Below, one piece after another: positions 12,421 to 54,655 of a stretch of DNA of 64,000 bases (the first letter of the stretch is position 1; the number at the start of each line of letters is the position of its first letter). Under the pieces are notes generated by a model. It made no database searches. It was not told the origin of the DNA and saw nothing but the letters and a program-made list of their open reading frames with translations. The DNA lies in assembly GCF_018139145.2 (NCBI RefSeq), contig NC_059477.1, forward strand, positions 41,386,502 through 41,450,501. Reading direction: 5' to 3'. The translations under genes were made by a program, and so were the position numbers. This DNA is from Gymnogyps californianus (Eukaryota > Chordata > Aves > Accipitriformes > Cathartidae).

Positions 12421-15400
12421 AAGGGTTTCCAGCTCAGTTGAATGGGTGAACCTTTAAAGGCTTGAGTTTTTCAACAATGGATCCTGCCTTTTCTCCACCA
12501 TGTTATTCTGTTTGCCTGCATGTCCAAGGTAATCCCTCTCTCTGTTTACACAAATCTAGAACCTGTCTTTCATGCAGTTTAGCAGCCATCTGGACAAGGG
12601 CAGCTGTAGTTTGTCTGGATCTGCTGGTCAGCGTATGTGGAGAATTTAGATTGTTCAATGCAGTCTGTAGAGAGGGAGGAAGTTCACTTACATCTCTAAG
12701 CTGTCAAGATAGCATTTATTTGAAGGTAAATCTCTCTTTCATAGTTAGAATTCTCTGTGGCCCCTATTTTATCTTCGGAAGATCTAGCATGATAGAGAAG
12801 GGTATGAAGAAAAGCCAAATGTTATCTCCTGAGCCGCCCTCTACATTGGATCAATGCTTGTGTAGAGGCTTTGAATGGATGTGCAGGCCCTTACAATGAA
12901 AGGAGCCTACACTGAGACTTCTCGTATCTGGTGTGCTGCAGCGCCTGCACTGGCAGCGAAGCATTGCAGGATTCCACTTGCTTTGGGACTCTCAAATCAG
13001 ATGAACAGCTATGACAGGTATCTGAGATCATTGCTGGGAAACTTGCTGTCAGGCCTCAAAATAGAAATTCTGCTAGTTGCCACCACCAGCATGATAGTCA
13101 TCCTTCAAAACAATTCGTATCTTCCTAATCTAGTTTTGATATCCTTAGGTAGTTCATCTAGGCTTTAGTCTGGGAGTATGCCTGCTGGTGAAATGCCTTA
13201 CTCCTAGTTTAACAACAGCATTCTAAGACTCTGTGTGGAAATGGTGTTACTCGCATGTGTGCAATGGGAAAGCATCCCTAGCTACTTCAGGAGCAGCTGC
13301 CTTACCTGAGCTTCATCCAGAGACAGTTGTAGATGATACCACCTAGATAGTGAGGGTACAGCAGAACCCCAGTTTTCAAGTTCTTAATTTCAAAAACTGA
13401 ATTGAGTTTTTATTTGAGTTTTGTTTATACATGCAAACCTGCATACAGTATTGAGGGCCAGTATTATTCGGGGGAGTGGTGGGAAGGGACCTGTTACGGC
13501 AAGCATTGTCCCTTTCATCTGTGCCATGTCCCTTTTTCTCACTTCCTTTTAAATCTTGGCTGACTTGAAACGGCTTTTCCTTTGAGGTCAGCTACTGTGA
13601 TTATTTTTCTGTAGTGATGGATTTTTTTGTTTGTGTTTGGGTTTTTTTGCTGGGGAAGGGGGGAGTAATCCAAATTGGAAACTGTGTGTATTTCTAGCAT
13701 TAGTGCCTGTTTGGCCTTGTTCTATTTTTTTTCAGTGTCTGAATCTTGTAGAATTTAAACTTTTCTGGTTTGTATCGAGCCCTGTGTTACTTCTCGTGGT
13801 AGATTTTTACCATCTCGTAATACCTTCTCTGTTGTGTTGGGGAGGGCACGTTTGACCAGTAAAGTCTGTAAAAGCTACCAGCATGTATGAGGCGAGTGTA
13901 GTCCCAAGGCTGTGCTTCAAAAAACGAAACAATTTACAGAATCTTTCAAGCTTTTTTCCCCTACAAAATCATTAGTAGATGAGAAAGTTTTTCTGTTTTG
14001 TGCTGCTCACACCTTACAGTGACAGGAATGGCATGTTTGAACTTGAAAACATCAGCCTGTGTTTTAGTGTGTTCCCTTGAAGTCAAGAAGTATGAAAAAT
14101 AGCACTTAACTTGAAATTTCTAGAGATTCCCAGAGGATGACAATCTTTATTTCAGAGGTAGCCAGCTGATGCCATAGATACCAGTTGTGCCATTGTGCCA
14201 CCTTAATTTCTACCTAAAGAACATAAATGTTGCCTGACCCTTTTTCTCCATTTCCTGCCACGTGCTTTGCTCTGAAATGATTTTGGAAAACTTGGGCACC
14301 AGAGGTCTGGTTTTTTCCCACTTCCTTAAATCCAGTCTTAAATAAAATATTCGGAAGTACAAGGCAGAAAATGGAAGTTCTCTACAAAATCCTATTATGA
14401 CATTATTAATTTCTCCTAACAGTAGGACAAAATGCTTGGAGGGACTGCAGGGAGGAACATATATTGCAAAAGTAATTTCAGCTTCTTTTTTTTCTTGAGC
14501 AAGAGTTCAGTGAGATTTAGATGCCACTGTTACGCCTCCTGGAGTGGCCTCTTTCTGAGTACTCCACATATCACGATTGCCCCCTTAATCCCATCTTCTT
14601 TAATCACTCAGATGGAGGCATTGTTTTGGATGGTACCATGGAGTCTCTCAAACTAACAATTGAACTAAGAGGTTCCTCATCTTTACTTGCATCCTTTTCC
14701 TTGAATTGTGGCCTTATCCTTTAAAGATGCTTTCCATTAGTTCTGCCACCACCATTTCTAAAATCTCAGGTCTCTGAATACTGTAGCTCTTTGTTTAAAT
14801 TAATAAGAAGTTTGATAGTATCTCTTAAATATTCTTCTGGAGAAGTCATCAGAATGAGCTCACAGTTTTATAGATGCACAGGTTTCTTCAACGTGGCTGG
14901 TTACTGAAGCTTGAACTTCAAAAGGTCAGGTGGCCACTTCTGCATGCAACACTTGCATAGGGATTCACAGGTAGAGAGTTTCTTCTAACTTGGATGTTCA
15001 GCATATTTTAAGGACATCTTTTCTACAGATTCCAAAATCCTAGTTCTTTCATTTGATTGTATCTAATTTTGTGTTGCAGGTCATGTATGGATAGTATTTT
15101 GTAGTCTGAAATAATGTTTCTGTTCAAACAATTGCTTAAGTTGCATGATACCTAAGTCTGCCAAATCTCTCTTAGTAGAACTACAATATTGCAGTGCCTT
15201 TAAATATTAAGTGGAACTGACCTGTAAAAATGAAGTGTTGATGAGATTAAGAATGTCAGAGTGTTTTGGCCCATTGCTTGTGCCCTGAAGAGAAATGGTC
15301 ATCTACTCAAGCTGTGTACAGAGTTCTTCCAAGTGTGTATTAATTCGGTAGCTCACCTGAGAAAGACTGATGCATTGTGCACTGGCTGTTTAATGTTAGG

Positions 15401-15897
15401 AAAAAGTTAATGAATGGTCCAACTCCACCTTCCATTGCCAGAGCACCAGCCTTTGGATCTCTGACAAAAAGAGAGATCAAATACCATGCATGCTGTCTGA
15501 TCGTTTGTGTCCAAATTAAAATATATGTATAACCTGATTCTGTTTTAGAAGCTGTCTTAGATCCAGGAGTGATACCTAACAGTTTTTTGAGTTGCCTAAT
15601 TTCAGAAGCAGATGAGTGGTTCAATATATTGTGTATGCTGAGTAGAATCTGTATTCACGATCATTGTAATTTTTTAAAAATAAAAACAAGGTATATAGAT
15701 ATATATATTAAAAAATAACATCAAGTGGTTATAAGAGCTGACTTTTTTTAAATTATCTTCTGTACTGATATCTGTAAATCCAGAAGACACATTTTGAGTA
15801 GAACAGTGTTTGTTTTCTTGTTGCCATCGATCTAGCAAACAAGGGGTTGTAAGGAGTTTTTAACAGTATAGTAGTGGAGTGATACTATTATTCTCTC

Positions 15898-15914
15898 CGC
15901 GCGCGCCCCCCCCC
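15898..15914. repeat. (CG)4 followed by C9 run
   Basis: An alternating CG stretch of eight bases is followed directly by nine C residues in an otherwise AT-rich intron. It is a simple repeat with possible Z-DNA-forming character. Confidence 0.7.
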
Positions 15915-18900
15915 AGTTGTATTTCTTATCTGTAGATGACATCATCCTCCATAGTTACCACTATATGTAGGAACCTATGCTCTTAGGACTTAGTGTAGTG
16001 CCATTAGGTAAATCATTCTTCAGTTTTTCAGCATTAGATTCTTCCTCTGGAAGGCTCTTTTTCGGAAGTGTTCATCTCAGCTAGAGAATTTCATACTTCC
16101 ATGGCAGGCTCATCCGTACAAGTTTTCCATTTTGGCAAGGTGTGAACTGCAAAAAAATTGAAATATTTTCAAAGTATGTGATGAGATATCTAAGCAAATA
16201 TAGGTTTCCTGATGTTCCCCCCCCTCCTCCCCCAATCATACTATAATCCTGGAGAACTGAAGTTTAATATAGCTGCTGTTAAACAAAAAACTACACTAAA
16301 ACTTCCAAGTTTACTGTAGGACACATGTTGAGTTGCAAACTCATTTTTTATTTTTAAATACTATTTTAGGAAAAGAAGCCTTTTAGAACATCAGGTCAAT
16401 CTTTCAATTTTTAGGATTAACCTTTTAGCCTCTTAAAAGATACTAAGTCTCGCAGACTTCTGCGCAGAGGTGCAGCACTTTGGTGGCATTTCTCCGTTCT
16501 TCCCCAATGACTTTTTGCTTAACTACAATGCAGGCTTGGTGGAACATGCTGAAAAGGGGAATGGCAGTGAGAAACTCTAGTCTGAAAAGATATGCATCTT
16601 CTCTATAAGGCAGTGTGACAACAGTTCAGGTGATTTGTTACTTTACTGTCTTTTTTATTTTTTTCCTGGTTCTTGCATTGCTTAAGTTAATTGCTGTTGT
16701 ATTTGGATTTACTGAATGTACTTTGGTTCAGTTTATATGAAGTACAGTCCTTGTTTGACCTGTGAGCATTGAGAACAATGATAATAGGACTACTACTTGT
16801 CTAAAGATCAACAAAATATGTTTTGGGACATAGTGGTATGTATAAGAAGGACAGAATGGGTCCTTTCTGTTGTAACTCGGTTTGCTTTATTAGGTTGAAA
16901 ATAACTTCTTTATTTTTCCTTTGAGAAACATTCCCCTGGGTGTTATCAGAAAAAATACAGAATGATAAAAAGCTGCTTCCTGCTTGCGGAAACATCAAAG
17001 CTGAGCCTTTTTAGTATATATTTGTAGTCTGTTCTTAGATGTATTTGTGGGTCTGGAAAGTGTATATGAGATCACTGTGGAAACAAATAGAATAACATAT
17101 ATGGACAAGTACTTGAAAAAGATACCTGTACAGTAACTGAAGTTTTTTCAAGGTGCTGTTTCTATTTATGCTACATTTTCTGTCCTTTTTTGTTCCTCTA
17201 GAACAGTGTGTTACAATTCAGATCTTTTAATGAACGGGCCTGTTTGTTAAGTAACTCACAATGTCCAGTCTCTGTGGTGCTTCAGGCCGTTCTGCTCAAC
17301 CAGTTTATTCTAATAAACTGCTCTATTCCTTACATGTTTGTGGATCTCGGTGCTCAGAATGAGTTCAAATTAATCTCAAACATAATGCAATTTAAGTAAC
17401 CTTTCTACTCGAAGTATAGGTAGCTGCCAGACTGAATTTCACCCTTTCATTCTTCTATATACTAAGGTTTTTTTAGGGAACAGCAGAAAAAAAAAAAAAG
17501 TCCTTTTCTATCACATGAGTATTCCTGCATATAAATCCTTACCAGTACTGTCATTAGTGCTTATAATAGAATGAAGTTCAGGTGCAGTGTAATGGACTTG
17601 TCTGGGTAGGTTGTGCAGCCATGAAATACAGATGTCATTACTCTTTCCAGACTTCAATGTTGCCATTTCATCTCAGAAACATAATAGATGGGAAAGAAGT
17701 CTGTAGTTCTGTTTAGTGCTGGAAGACATGCAGAAATAAGTTTGAAATTTTATTTTTAGTTCCCTTCTAGTTAAGGATGTGTTAGGTGCACATTGGGAGC
17801 ACCCAGCAGAGCAATCTACGTATATAGTCTGGCTTTCAGAAGACTAGAGGGTTTTTTTCCATGCTGATATTTTAGATCTCGGTGCCATCGAACTAATGTT
17901 TGTAGCCTTTTCACCAGTTTTCATGACTTCAGCTTAAAAATTTTGTTAGACTTCATAAATCAGCAAGAAATCACAGATTCATCTTCCCTTTGACTGGAAG
18001 CCTTTGTGTCTTTATGTGGTGTCACCAACCAGGTATGCTGCAAAAGCAGTATTTGGGGATGGGAGTAGGACACGGGGTTGGGGGGGAGGATGTGTCTGTT
18101 TTGAAGTCTTCTCAGGAAATGAGAGATGATCATGATCATGTTTCAGACATTTTATTAAAAATGTCATGAAGTCATTCCTGCATTACAGACCAATATGGTT
18201 GTGTTGCTCAGTTTCAGGTTTACTAAATAAAGCTAGATGATAAACTCCCAGAAGTTTCTCCCTCTTTTTTTTTTTTTTTCCCCTCTGGGTGTAATGTAGT
18301 GGTATCTGTAATAGAGAATTCATATTTCATCCAGTATCTTTTTCTAGTAATCCCTTTCTAAATTACGGCTGTGTTAGTATAGTCCTCCTTATTAGCTATG
18401 CATAGATTTCATTGTTTGCCCCTTTTTTAATTAAAAAAAACTAGCTAGACTTTTTTTCAGGCATTCATATAGTCTTTCTGCTTGAAAAACATGGTAGCCA
18501 GTCCTTCAAATTCCTACTAAGGTGAGGTTTTCCAGGCTGCACATGTGCACTCTAATAAAATTGCTTTCTGTACTGCTAACAATTACAGTGTATCCTGTAT
18601 TAACAGCAGTTCAGAAGTTCACTAGCAAATGTTGGGTTTCTTTTCTTACTGCAGCTGTTGTGGATGAACACAAATATATAGTGATACAGCAGCACACTAA
18701 CTGCAATATGATAACAGCATATATTAAATGTGATCTGTCTTAACATGCGGAAACTAAACTCTATTATATACTTGAATATTCTTTGCTTTTTTAATGTGTT
18801 TTCCTCTCAGAAGCTTTCAGACTTTAAGTTCAGTCCATAGGATACTTCTGGTGCTTTGCTCATGGCTTCTTTCAACAGCAGCATTTTGCCTTTTGAGATT

Positions 18901-21758
18901 CAGTAACAGATTTCCCAAGGACCTGACAATTTCGTATGAAAACAATTTGTCAGCACTCAAAATGGTTATAGGCGTTTCATTATAGACATACTATGCCTAA
19001 ACTGGGACCCAAATAAATTTGCTTTTGTTGTAAATGCCAGCTGCCCTTCTCCTCTAAGAGTTTGATTCCTGTGGAGGGGGTGTCAGAGCTGGTTATAAGC
19101 AGATGCTTCCTCTGTGCAGTGGGCTCAGGGCTGCCTTCTTTGTGTGGTTCCCCTTCTCTTCTTCCCTTGCTTCCACCATGTTCCTGCTTTTCTACTAAGA
19201 AAGATTAATTCAAGATTGTCCTGGTATGTCCATACGTTAGTTTAGTCTGGCCAAACCTATTGCAAATGTCTGCTCAGCCCCTGGAGAAGGTATTACGGTT
19301 AGATGCTCCAGTCAGATCCAAAGTCACTAAACCAACAGTGTCATTGCTGGCCAGTTGGATATGTTGAACTCTGTCAGAGCATTAATGAATAAGAAGACCT
19401 GACTATAGAGAAGACGTATAAGGAGAATATTTGTGCAAAGTCAATTTTACTGTAGTTTCAGAATTTCATCAAATTCAGCTTGTCTATGGTCCTTCAAAGC
19501 TAGACTTGGCAGCAGAAGAAAAGGAATGGCACGTATGAGAGAAATCCAGGACTTCTGCTTTATTGCACTGACAGAACCAAATTGTTCAATCTGTTGCCTC
19601 ATCTGTTTCTTGCCATAGCTGGGAGTTGTAAAGGTCAGGCCATTGCAGCACAAAGAATATAATAGTTAACATGCTGCATCTCACAGTGTTACCAGCTGGC
19701 TAGTGCATTTCTCCCATTGAACATCCAGGCTCTTTCCCAAAAAACATAAGCAGTATCCTCTGCCTATTTTGGGAATGCGTCAAAGTCAAAAGTTTCTGAA
19801 GGTGGTAATGTGGGATGCCCAGTATGGTCAGCGCTGCGCTCGACTCTGATGTCCTGTGCTGCATTTCAAGAGGGCTGCAGCAATTTTCAGTTTGAAATAA
19901 TTCTCGTCACCCTGAGAGGTGCGACTTTTTTGGTCCCTGTACAGTCAGGTCTGTTTACTGAGGAAAAATTACCTTACTGTCAGCTGTGTGTGTTTTGAGG
20001 GGGTGTTCTGTGATGGAAGCCTCTCCTAGTGTACCAGTCACCCCGAGCCCCACCTCCTACTGCTGTTGGGTAGAGAGCCTGGGTGACAAAGATTTCATCC
20101 CACAGAAGAAGTCAGGGTTATAGCTACTCTGCTTGATATACCCTCGTGTAGGAGAGTGAGAAGTATGGGTATGGCTACAAGGCAACAGCTGGTGTATCAA
20201 AATTATTGTGAACATATGTGAATAAAGAGGGTAATGAGTGATACAAATAAATATGTATGAAACTGACTGCTATGGAAGACCTTTTCTGTTTAAATCTGAT
20301 CTTCAGCATGATGTCTAATGTACGTGTCTCTCTGGAAAGTATCAGATGGGTGCACAGGCAGAGTAAATGTGCTTTTGTCATCCTCCTGACCCTTCCTCAA
20401 TTTTGCATTGAGTCCTCTGACTCTCTAGCTCTTTGATCTCCCTCTCTGTTTTTCCATGTTTTTAATACATTCTAAATTATGAAGCTTGCATAAGGATTAT
20501 GACACACTCTTGGCAATATTTGACAAGATAAAAACAGAAGTAAAAGCCAGTTATTACTCCCTTCCAGGATTTTTGTTAATGGTTTTGCATCCTAACAACC
20601 CTTTACCTTTGCAGAAACCAGATTGGTGCTTCATATCACATTAAAACTATGAAGTTAGCTCCACTTCGAGGTGCCTCAGTCTGTTAATATTTGCTGGGGT
20701 TTGCTGTAGGTTGTCAGTAGGCATTGATGAATCAATTACATTTGTATTTTAACAGACAAGTTCAAAAGTTCAGAAACTTTAAAGGATACTGGGATGACAA
20801 AAAAATAAAAATCACATGATATTGGGATAGGTTGGCTAGTCTGCTGGTCCATTCTGGATCACTAGCAGGTTTGATAGAGACTGCATCAGTGCTTTGGCCT
20901 CCAAACACCACTTGGCTTTTATTGCCTGAAGCGTGCAGGTCAGCCGTTATGGTTGATCCCACTGTGTATGTTGGGCAGGCACTGTGGGAAGGGGAGACAT
21001 GGCCCTGGGCCTTCTGAGAGCGGAAGCACTTGGTTATTGAGTTATGACAAAGATCTAATGTCTTTTATGTTGCAGCTGATTGACTGGGTGGGACCACACA
21101 GCAAAAAGCCAGCCCTGTCCTTGGAGAGTGGGGACCATTGCCTCACACCTATTGGTCTCAATTCCAGTTGCTCACTTGGCAAATCAGAATGACATAAAAG
21201 ATACTATTTTAGCATAGTGTGTCTTATACTTCAGTGCTTTGTGTTAAGAAGCCACATTGCAGATGAAAGCTAGGGGAAAAGATGTTGATGGTTTAAAACT
21301 GAATTTATTAGTAGGGTTTAGGTTTCTTCTAAGACGTGCTAACTGCTTTTTTGGCACATCTAACAAGATAAGAGACAAAAATGCCTTTTGGTAAATTCTA
21401 CTAGCTAAAACTTCTTGTTTGGCTAATATTGTAACTAAATCTTTACTGTTCAGTATTTTAAATTTTCTCTGCTGTTGCTATTCAGGGAAAAGTATTGCCA
21501 TAACTTCTTCTTTATTTCTTCAAATCCTGATAAGTTATCGAAGTCACTGTATGCCTTAACAGAAGATCTTTGTTTTATGTTTCAACACTTACTTGGAATG
21601 CTTGTGAACTTTAAATGTTTTCTTTATTAAAAAAGAGGAGGGGAGAGGTCATATTGATGCAAGTGGTGTATGATATTTTAGTACATCCTGGTTTTGACTG
21701 TTCATATCTCATTCTTCAGAATACCATTTAATTGTGACTTACTTTTCATTCCTAAAAG

Positions 21759-50913
<29,155 letters not shown>

Positions 50914-51549
50914 TAGTTGCACTGGTCATGTAACTGACCACCAGGACTCTTCTCTGGAGCTGCTAAAGCTAACGGGACTGCTTACGTCATTACTGTTTTC
51001 TGTGTGAAAAGAATGGTAAGTCTCTCTGGAACATCATCAAGAGGTGTTTTTTTTTTCCTTTACTTCTCCCTCCCTCCTCCCGAACGTGGATCCATGAGAC
51101 TTTTTGCATTCCCTGCTTACTCCTGAAGGACACGTGACTGAGAAACGATAGCGTGCTGTTAAGGAACTTAGATGAAGAACATGGACCTGTACTGGCTAAT
51201 CAAGCGTTTTAAAAACTGACATCAGATTTCTTAATACCTGTCAGAAGAGACTAATTCCTTAAATGAACTACTGTTATTTTTTTTAAATCAAACATTTCAT
51301 TTCAGATTTAAAAAAAGGGTAACTTGTTTTTATTGCATTTGCTGTTGTTTATAAAAATGACTATTGTAATGCCAATATGACACAGCTTGTGAATGTTTAG
51401 TGTGCTGCTGTTCAGTGTACATAAACAAAAGTAATCAAGTGGGATATAGCAAAGAGGCTTCCAAGTATTACTTAACCTCCCTCAACAAGGTATACCTCAG
51501 TTCCACCTCTGCTAAATTATGAGATTGACAACACTAACAAAATTTGAAT

Positions 51550-51555
51550 AATAAA
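51550..51555 (+). terminator. Possible proximal poly(A) signal of ACVR2A
   Basis: AATAAA lies 637 bases after the stop codon in AT-rich context. It would give a short-UTR isoform if used. Support is motif only. Confidence 0.35.
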
Positions 51556-51785
51556 TTGATCCATGTTTTGTAAATGATGTATTTCAAATTCACTGTGTTA
51601 TTTAAAAAGGGTAAGCTATGCTTCATGCCAACAGTAAATGGCCATTCCTAAAGCAGTGTTTTTAGCCTTTTGTTGTACTAGCTTGTTGTGTATAAAAAAA
51701 AAGTGCTGTTTATTGAAACAAAATTTTCCTTCCTCTTTTAGTTTAAAGCTTTTCTCTTACCTCCATTTCCCAGAATATCTCATAC

Positions 51786-51794
51786 ATTTATTTA
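51786..51794 (+). promoter_or_regulatory. AU-rich element (ATTTATTTA) in ACVR2A 3'UTR
   Basis: Two overlapping ATTTA pentamers form a nonamer-like element about 870 bases after the stop. Such elements often bind decay or stability factors, but usage here is inferred from the motif only. It lies downstream of the possible proximal poly(A) signal, so only longer isoforms would carry it. Confidence 0.3.
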
Positions 51795-54393
51795 ACTGAA
51801 TACTATTTAGGTTTGCTGTGTCTGAGGAATATTTGAAAACTTAAGCATGACTTTTTTTTTTAATTTTCTGTGAGCTGTGACACTGGAAAGCTCTGAATTC
51901 TTGTGTTTGTTTTTGTTTTTTTTTTTTAAAAGTCTTTTTTCCTATTTATGTTTGTGAAAAGGTCTGCCTAGCGTGTGTTCTGTTTCACTAAACAGTATGC
52001 AGTGGGTTCTGTATCACTGTTTCAGGATCACCTCAGGAAGCTCAGTTACCCCGAATTCCTTACTCTCTGCTTTGAGGTTTGCAACTTCACTCTACTTAAA
52101 GCTTGGTGCCATCTTATCAGACTGCTACTTAACGTCTGTGATACGTAGGTTTATCCTAGAATCATACAAAAAATTCTAGCCGCAGATTTCAGATTATAAA
52201 CGCTTACAAATTTCAGGGATGATTTTAGTTACGCTTACAACCTAAAATATGCAATGACTATTCCGAGGTAACGAATACCAATGTCCATAGCACAGACTCA
52301 CAAAAAAAATGAGGAAAAACATGGAAATTGCTTTCACAACTCCAACATGCTTTTCGAGTTTAGGAAGTCATGCCTTATATTCAAATTACAGAGTGACTGG
52401 TAGGTAGGTGCCAAAGTGCTTCTCCGAAGTACTGTTTCACTGCGTTTATTTGATCCTGTACCCAAACCTCCAAGTAAAATAAATTTCATAAACCTCTAGA
52501 GTACAGAACCGACAATAGCTAGTAGTATGCTGTGTATTCTGTCACTGTTTTCTTTGTTTTTACACCATGCATTCGTTGTCTTTCGAAAGAAGCTTTTAAC
52601 GTTGCAGTTGGGAGCTCACTGTGAATGTTATCTTGAGAACTGATCTGTACAGCCACAAGATCCTCTCAGTTGTACATGTACGTGAACTTAATCTCTGGGA
52701 ACAATTAAGAGACGTGACGGATAAACGAGACCTAGGTGAGCATGCTCTTGCCAGGGAGGGGAAGAAAGGCGATAGCCGTGCCGCTCGTGTCTCCGGTACC
52801 GCCCAGGGCTGCCTGCCTTGCTGGTTGTCACCCGTGTGCCTGAGGTTCCAGGTAGCCAGAAGAACCCTGCTCGGAGGGTCTGCGGCCCCGCAGGGCGCAA
52901 CTCGGTGGCGTTCAGCTGGGCTGTAAAAAGAAGGGAACCTAGTTTGCGGCCGCTTCTTCGATTGACGCTTTCATTTGGCTTCCGTTTTGAATCCAGGGAT
53001 GTGACTTTACGCACGCAGCAGGACATGAACGTAGCTGCTGAGTTCTGAACAAATAAGAATCCATTCGTACTTCACTGAAGTCCTCTGTGCTCCCTATGAG
53101 TTGTAACCCCTTTACTAGCAACAACGGAGGCAATACAGATGGTTTTGTAATCGCTTATTCAGGATGGGATGCAAAAAGTGCTCATGTGTAAAACCTGCAT
53201 CCTCCGTGTGTTCCCCGTGAAACTTCAGCTACCGCGGGTTCTCGCAGCAAAGCGGTGGGGACGCGGGTGTCGCTCAGGCACTTCACGTCGCAAACAACGC
53301 ACGGCGCTCACTAAGCCTCGCGTCAGGACAACTGAGATAAATTACCTTCGTATTTTAAAACTGCCTTTGGGTATCCCTGATTGGTTAAATATTGTACTCC
53401 TCCGAGTTTCCTGGGTTGGTTTTTTTTTGTTTGTTTGGTTTTTTTTAACGGCATAATTCAGTGTTACTGTGAAAAGGATGTTCATAGTATAAATGCTTTT
53501 TAATTGGTAAAAATAATATCCCCCGAGCTGTTCTGGTACAACTGTTCTCGCAGGGCATTTTGACGTGTATTTTTATTTTACTCCTAGAGCATTAAATGTA
53601 CAAGTTGAGGAGATGCCCGAGCAGGCAGCACTTTGCACGTGTAAATGAGGGCAGGATTCAGTACGATCGATGCTAGTGGAAATATTTTGGCATTATTTAC
53701 TAGCAGGCAGTGACCGTTGTCCCTCTGTGTCCTGTAGCCACGTGGCACGTGGGTCTGAGCCCCGAAGGGTCACCTTGTCCTGTGGCTCGTCAGGAACAGC
53801 CCCTCCCTCCCTCCCTCTTCACTTTCAGCTAAGTCTACCGAAACGATGACCGCAGGCCCGGTGCGTGAGCCCGTTCCTGGCCTCGCCGGACGTTTAAGCC
53901 CCGTGTCACTCTTTACGTTGTGTTAGAGGGTGTGAAGTTTCCGTACCGTGTCCTGCGTGACTTCGTACTTAACGCCTACACGTACCGTAGCGTTTCAGAG
54001 CGGAGACCGGGCCTCGTAGTTGTTGGAGTTGTTGAAGTAGTGTGGTGGTGGTCTGAAACTCCGCCACCAGGGCTGACCCCCCCTTCGTACCTTCTAGCTG
54101 GGATTTTAAAAAGTGGGTGTAGTTTTCCCATACCGACTTCTGGTGTGCTAACTAACTTGTAACCAGGCAGTAATAAGACTTTTCCTGTTCGCATTAGCAT
54201 TCGACAGAATAAACAGGGTTACCAGTCTGCTCTTTTTCCAGCTTCTCTCCTTTTACCTTTTTTAATACATTTACTTTGATTAGGAACACTTGGTACAACA
54301 TGCAGAAAGCTGCAGTATGCGTTCCTGGGCAAAATGATTCAAGTAGCATCCTTGATGGAACATCATTTACCTCAGATACTCAACCAGCAGTGC

Positions 54394-54429
54394 TTCTTTT
54401 TTTTTTTCTTTTTTTTTTTTTCTTTTTTT
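54394..54429. repeat. T-rich tract near ACVR2A 3' end
   Basis: T runs interrupted only by single C bases lie about 180 bases before the distal poly(A) signals. Confidence 0.8.
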
Positions 54430-54605
54430 AATGCTGTTTCAGTCCATATACTATTCGTTACCTCTCGAGATTTTGGTAAGCAATTATTTTAACTTTACTC
54501 TTTGTATTTGTCAGTGTTTTGGGCACAGGTTGTTGTACTACTGTCAAAAGGTACTTGCTGTTTTTCTGCAAGTACTGAAAACAAACCAACCCCCCCCTCG
54601 CCCTC

Positions 54606-54638
54606 AATAAAGTGATTGTTAAATATTGTACAAATAAA
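54606..54638 (+). terminator. Probable distal poly(A) signals of ACVR2A (two AATAAA)
   Basis: AATAAA occurs at 54606-54611 and again at 54633-54638, with T/C-rich and GT-containing sequence downstream. Their spacing and position before the opposing gene make them the best candidate for the end of the ACVR2A transcript. Confidence 0.6.
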
Positions 54639-54655
54639 AATGTATACTCTTTCTC

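Larger units (their letters stand above)
1..21758 (+). other. ACVR2A: ACVR2A intron 1 (3' part), no coding exon recognised
   Basis: This stretch lies upstream of the first recognised exon and is read as intron 1 of ACVR2A, because exon 2 begins in phase 1 with a splice acceptor and needs an upstream signal-peptide exon. The sequence is mostly AT-rich, with stop codons in every frame and only short chance frames; the longest, at 12462-12899 (145 codons), resembles no protein I know. I found no CpG-rich promoter-like block and no short exon encoding a signal peptide. A CR1 fragment at 7597-7650, a possible older LINE fragment at 12194-12420 and several homopolymer runs are listed separately. 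An unrecognised non-coding RNA or enhancer cannot be excluded. Confidence 0.75.
50914..54655 (+). other. ACVR2A: ACVR2A 3' untranslated region (probable extent)
   Basis: No splice signal or new gene follows the stop codon, and the first 1.7 kb is AT/T-rich, as in long vertebrate 3'UTRs. Canonical AATAAA hexamers occur at 51550, 52478, 54208, 54606 and 54633. The closely spaced last pair, followed by a T/GT-rich stretch to about 54750, is the best distal cleavage site and gives a UTR of about 3.7 kb. Frames at 52621-53456 and 53920-54200 fall in the GC-richer second half and show no domains. The exact ends are inferred and need transcript evidence. Confidence 0.65.

Noticed and set aside
12462..13168. 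Two adjacent plus-strand frames (145 and 97 codons) in intron 1
   Set aside because: They overlap in different phases, contain no recognisable domain or splice-consistent structure, and lie in non-coding intron. Probably chance.
1..21758. Search for ACVR2A exon 1 (signal peptide) in the window
   Set aside because: No hydrophobic signal sequence with a phase 1 donor and no CpG-rich promoter block was found. Exon 1 is most likely upstream of the window.
52621..53456. Plus- and minus-strand frames in the ACVR2A 3'UTR
   Set aside because: There is no recognisable domain, and overlapping phases on both strands point to composition, not coding.
54064..54072. CCACCAGGG as a CTCF site near the ACVR2A 3' end
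   Set aside because: Only the partial core matches and the flanking bases do not complete the usual motif. Too weak to call.
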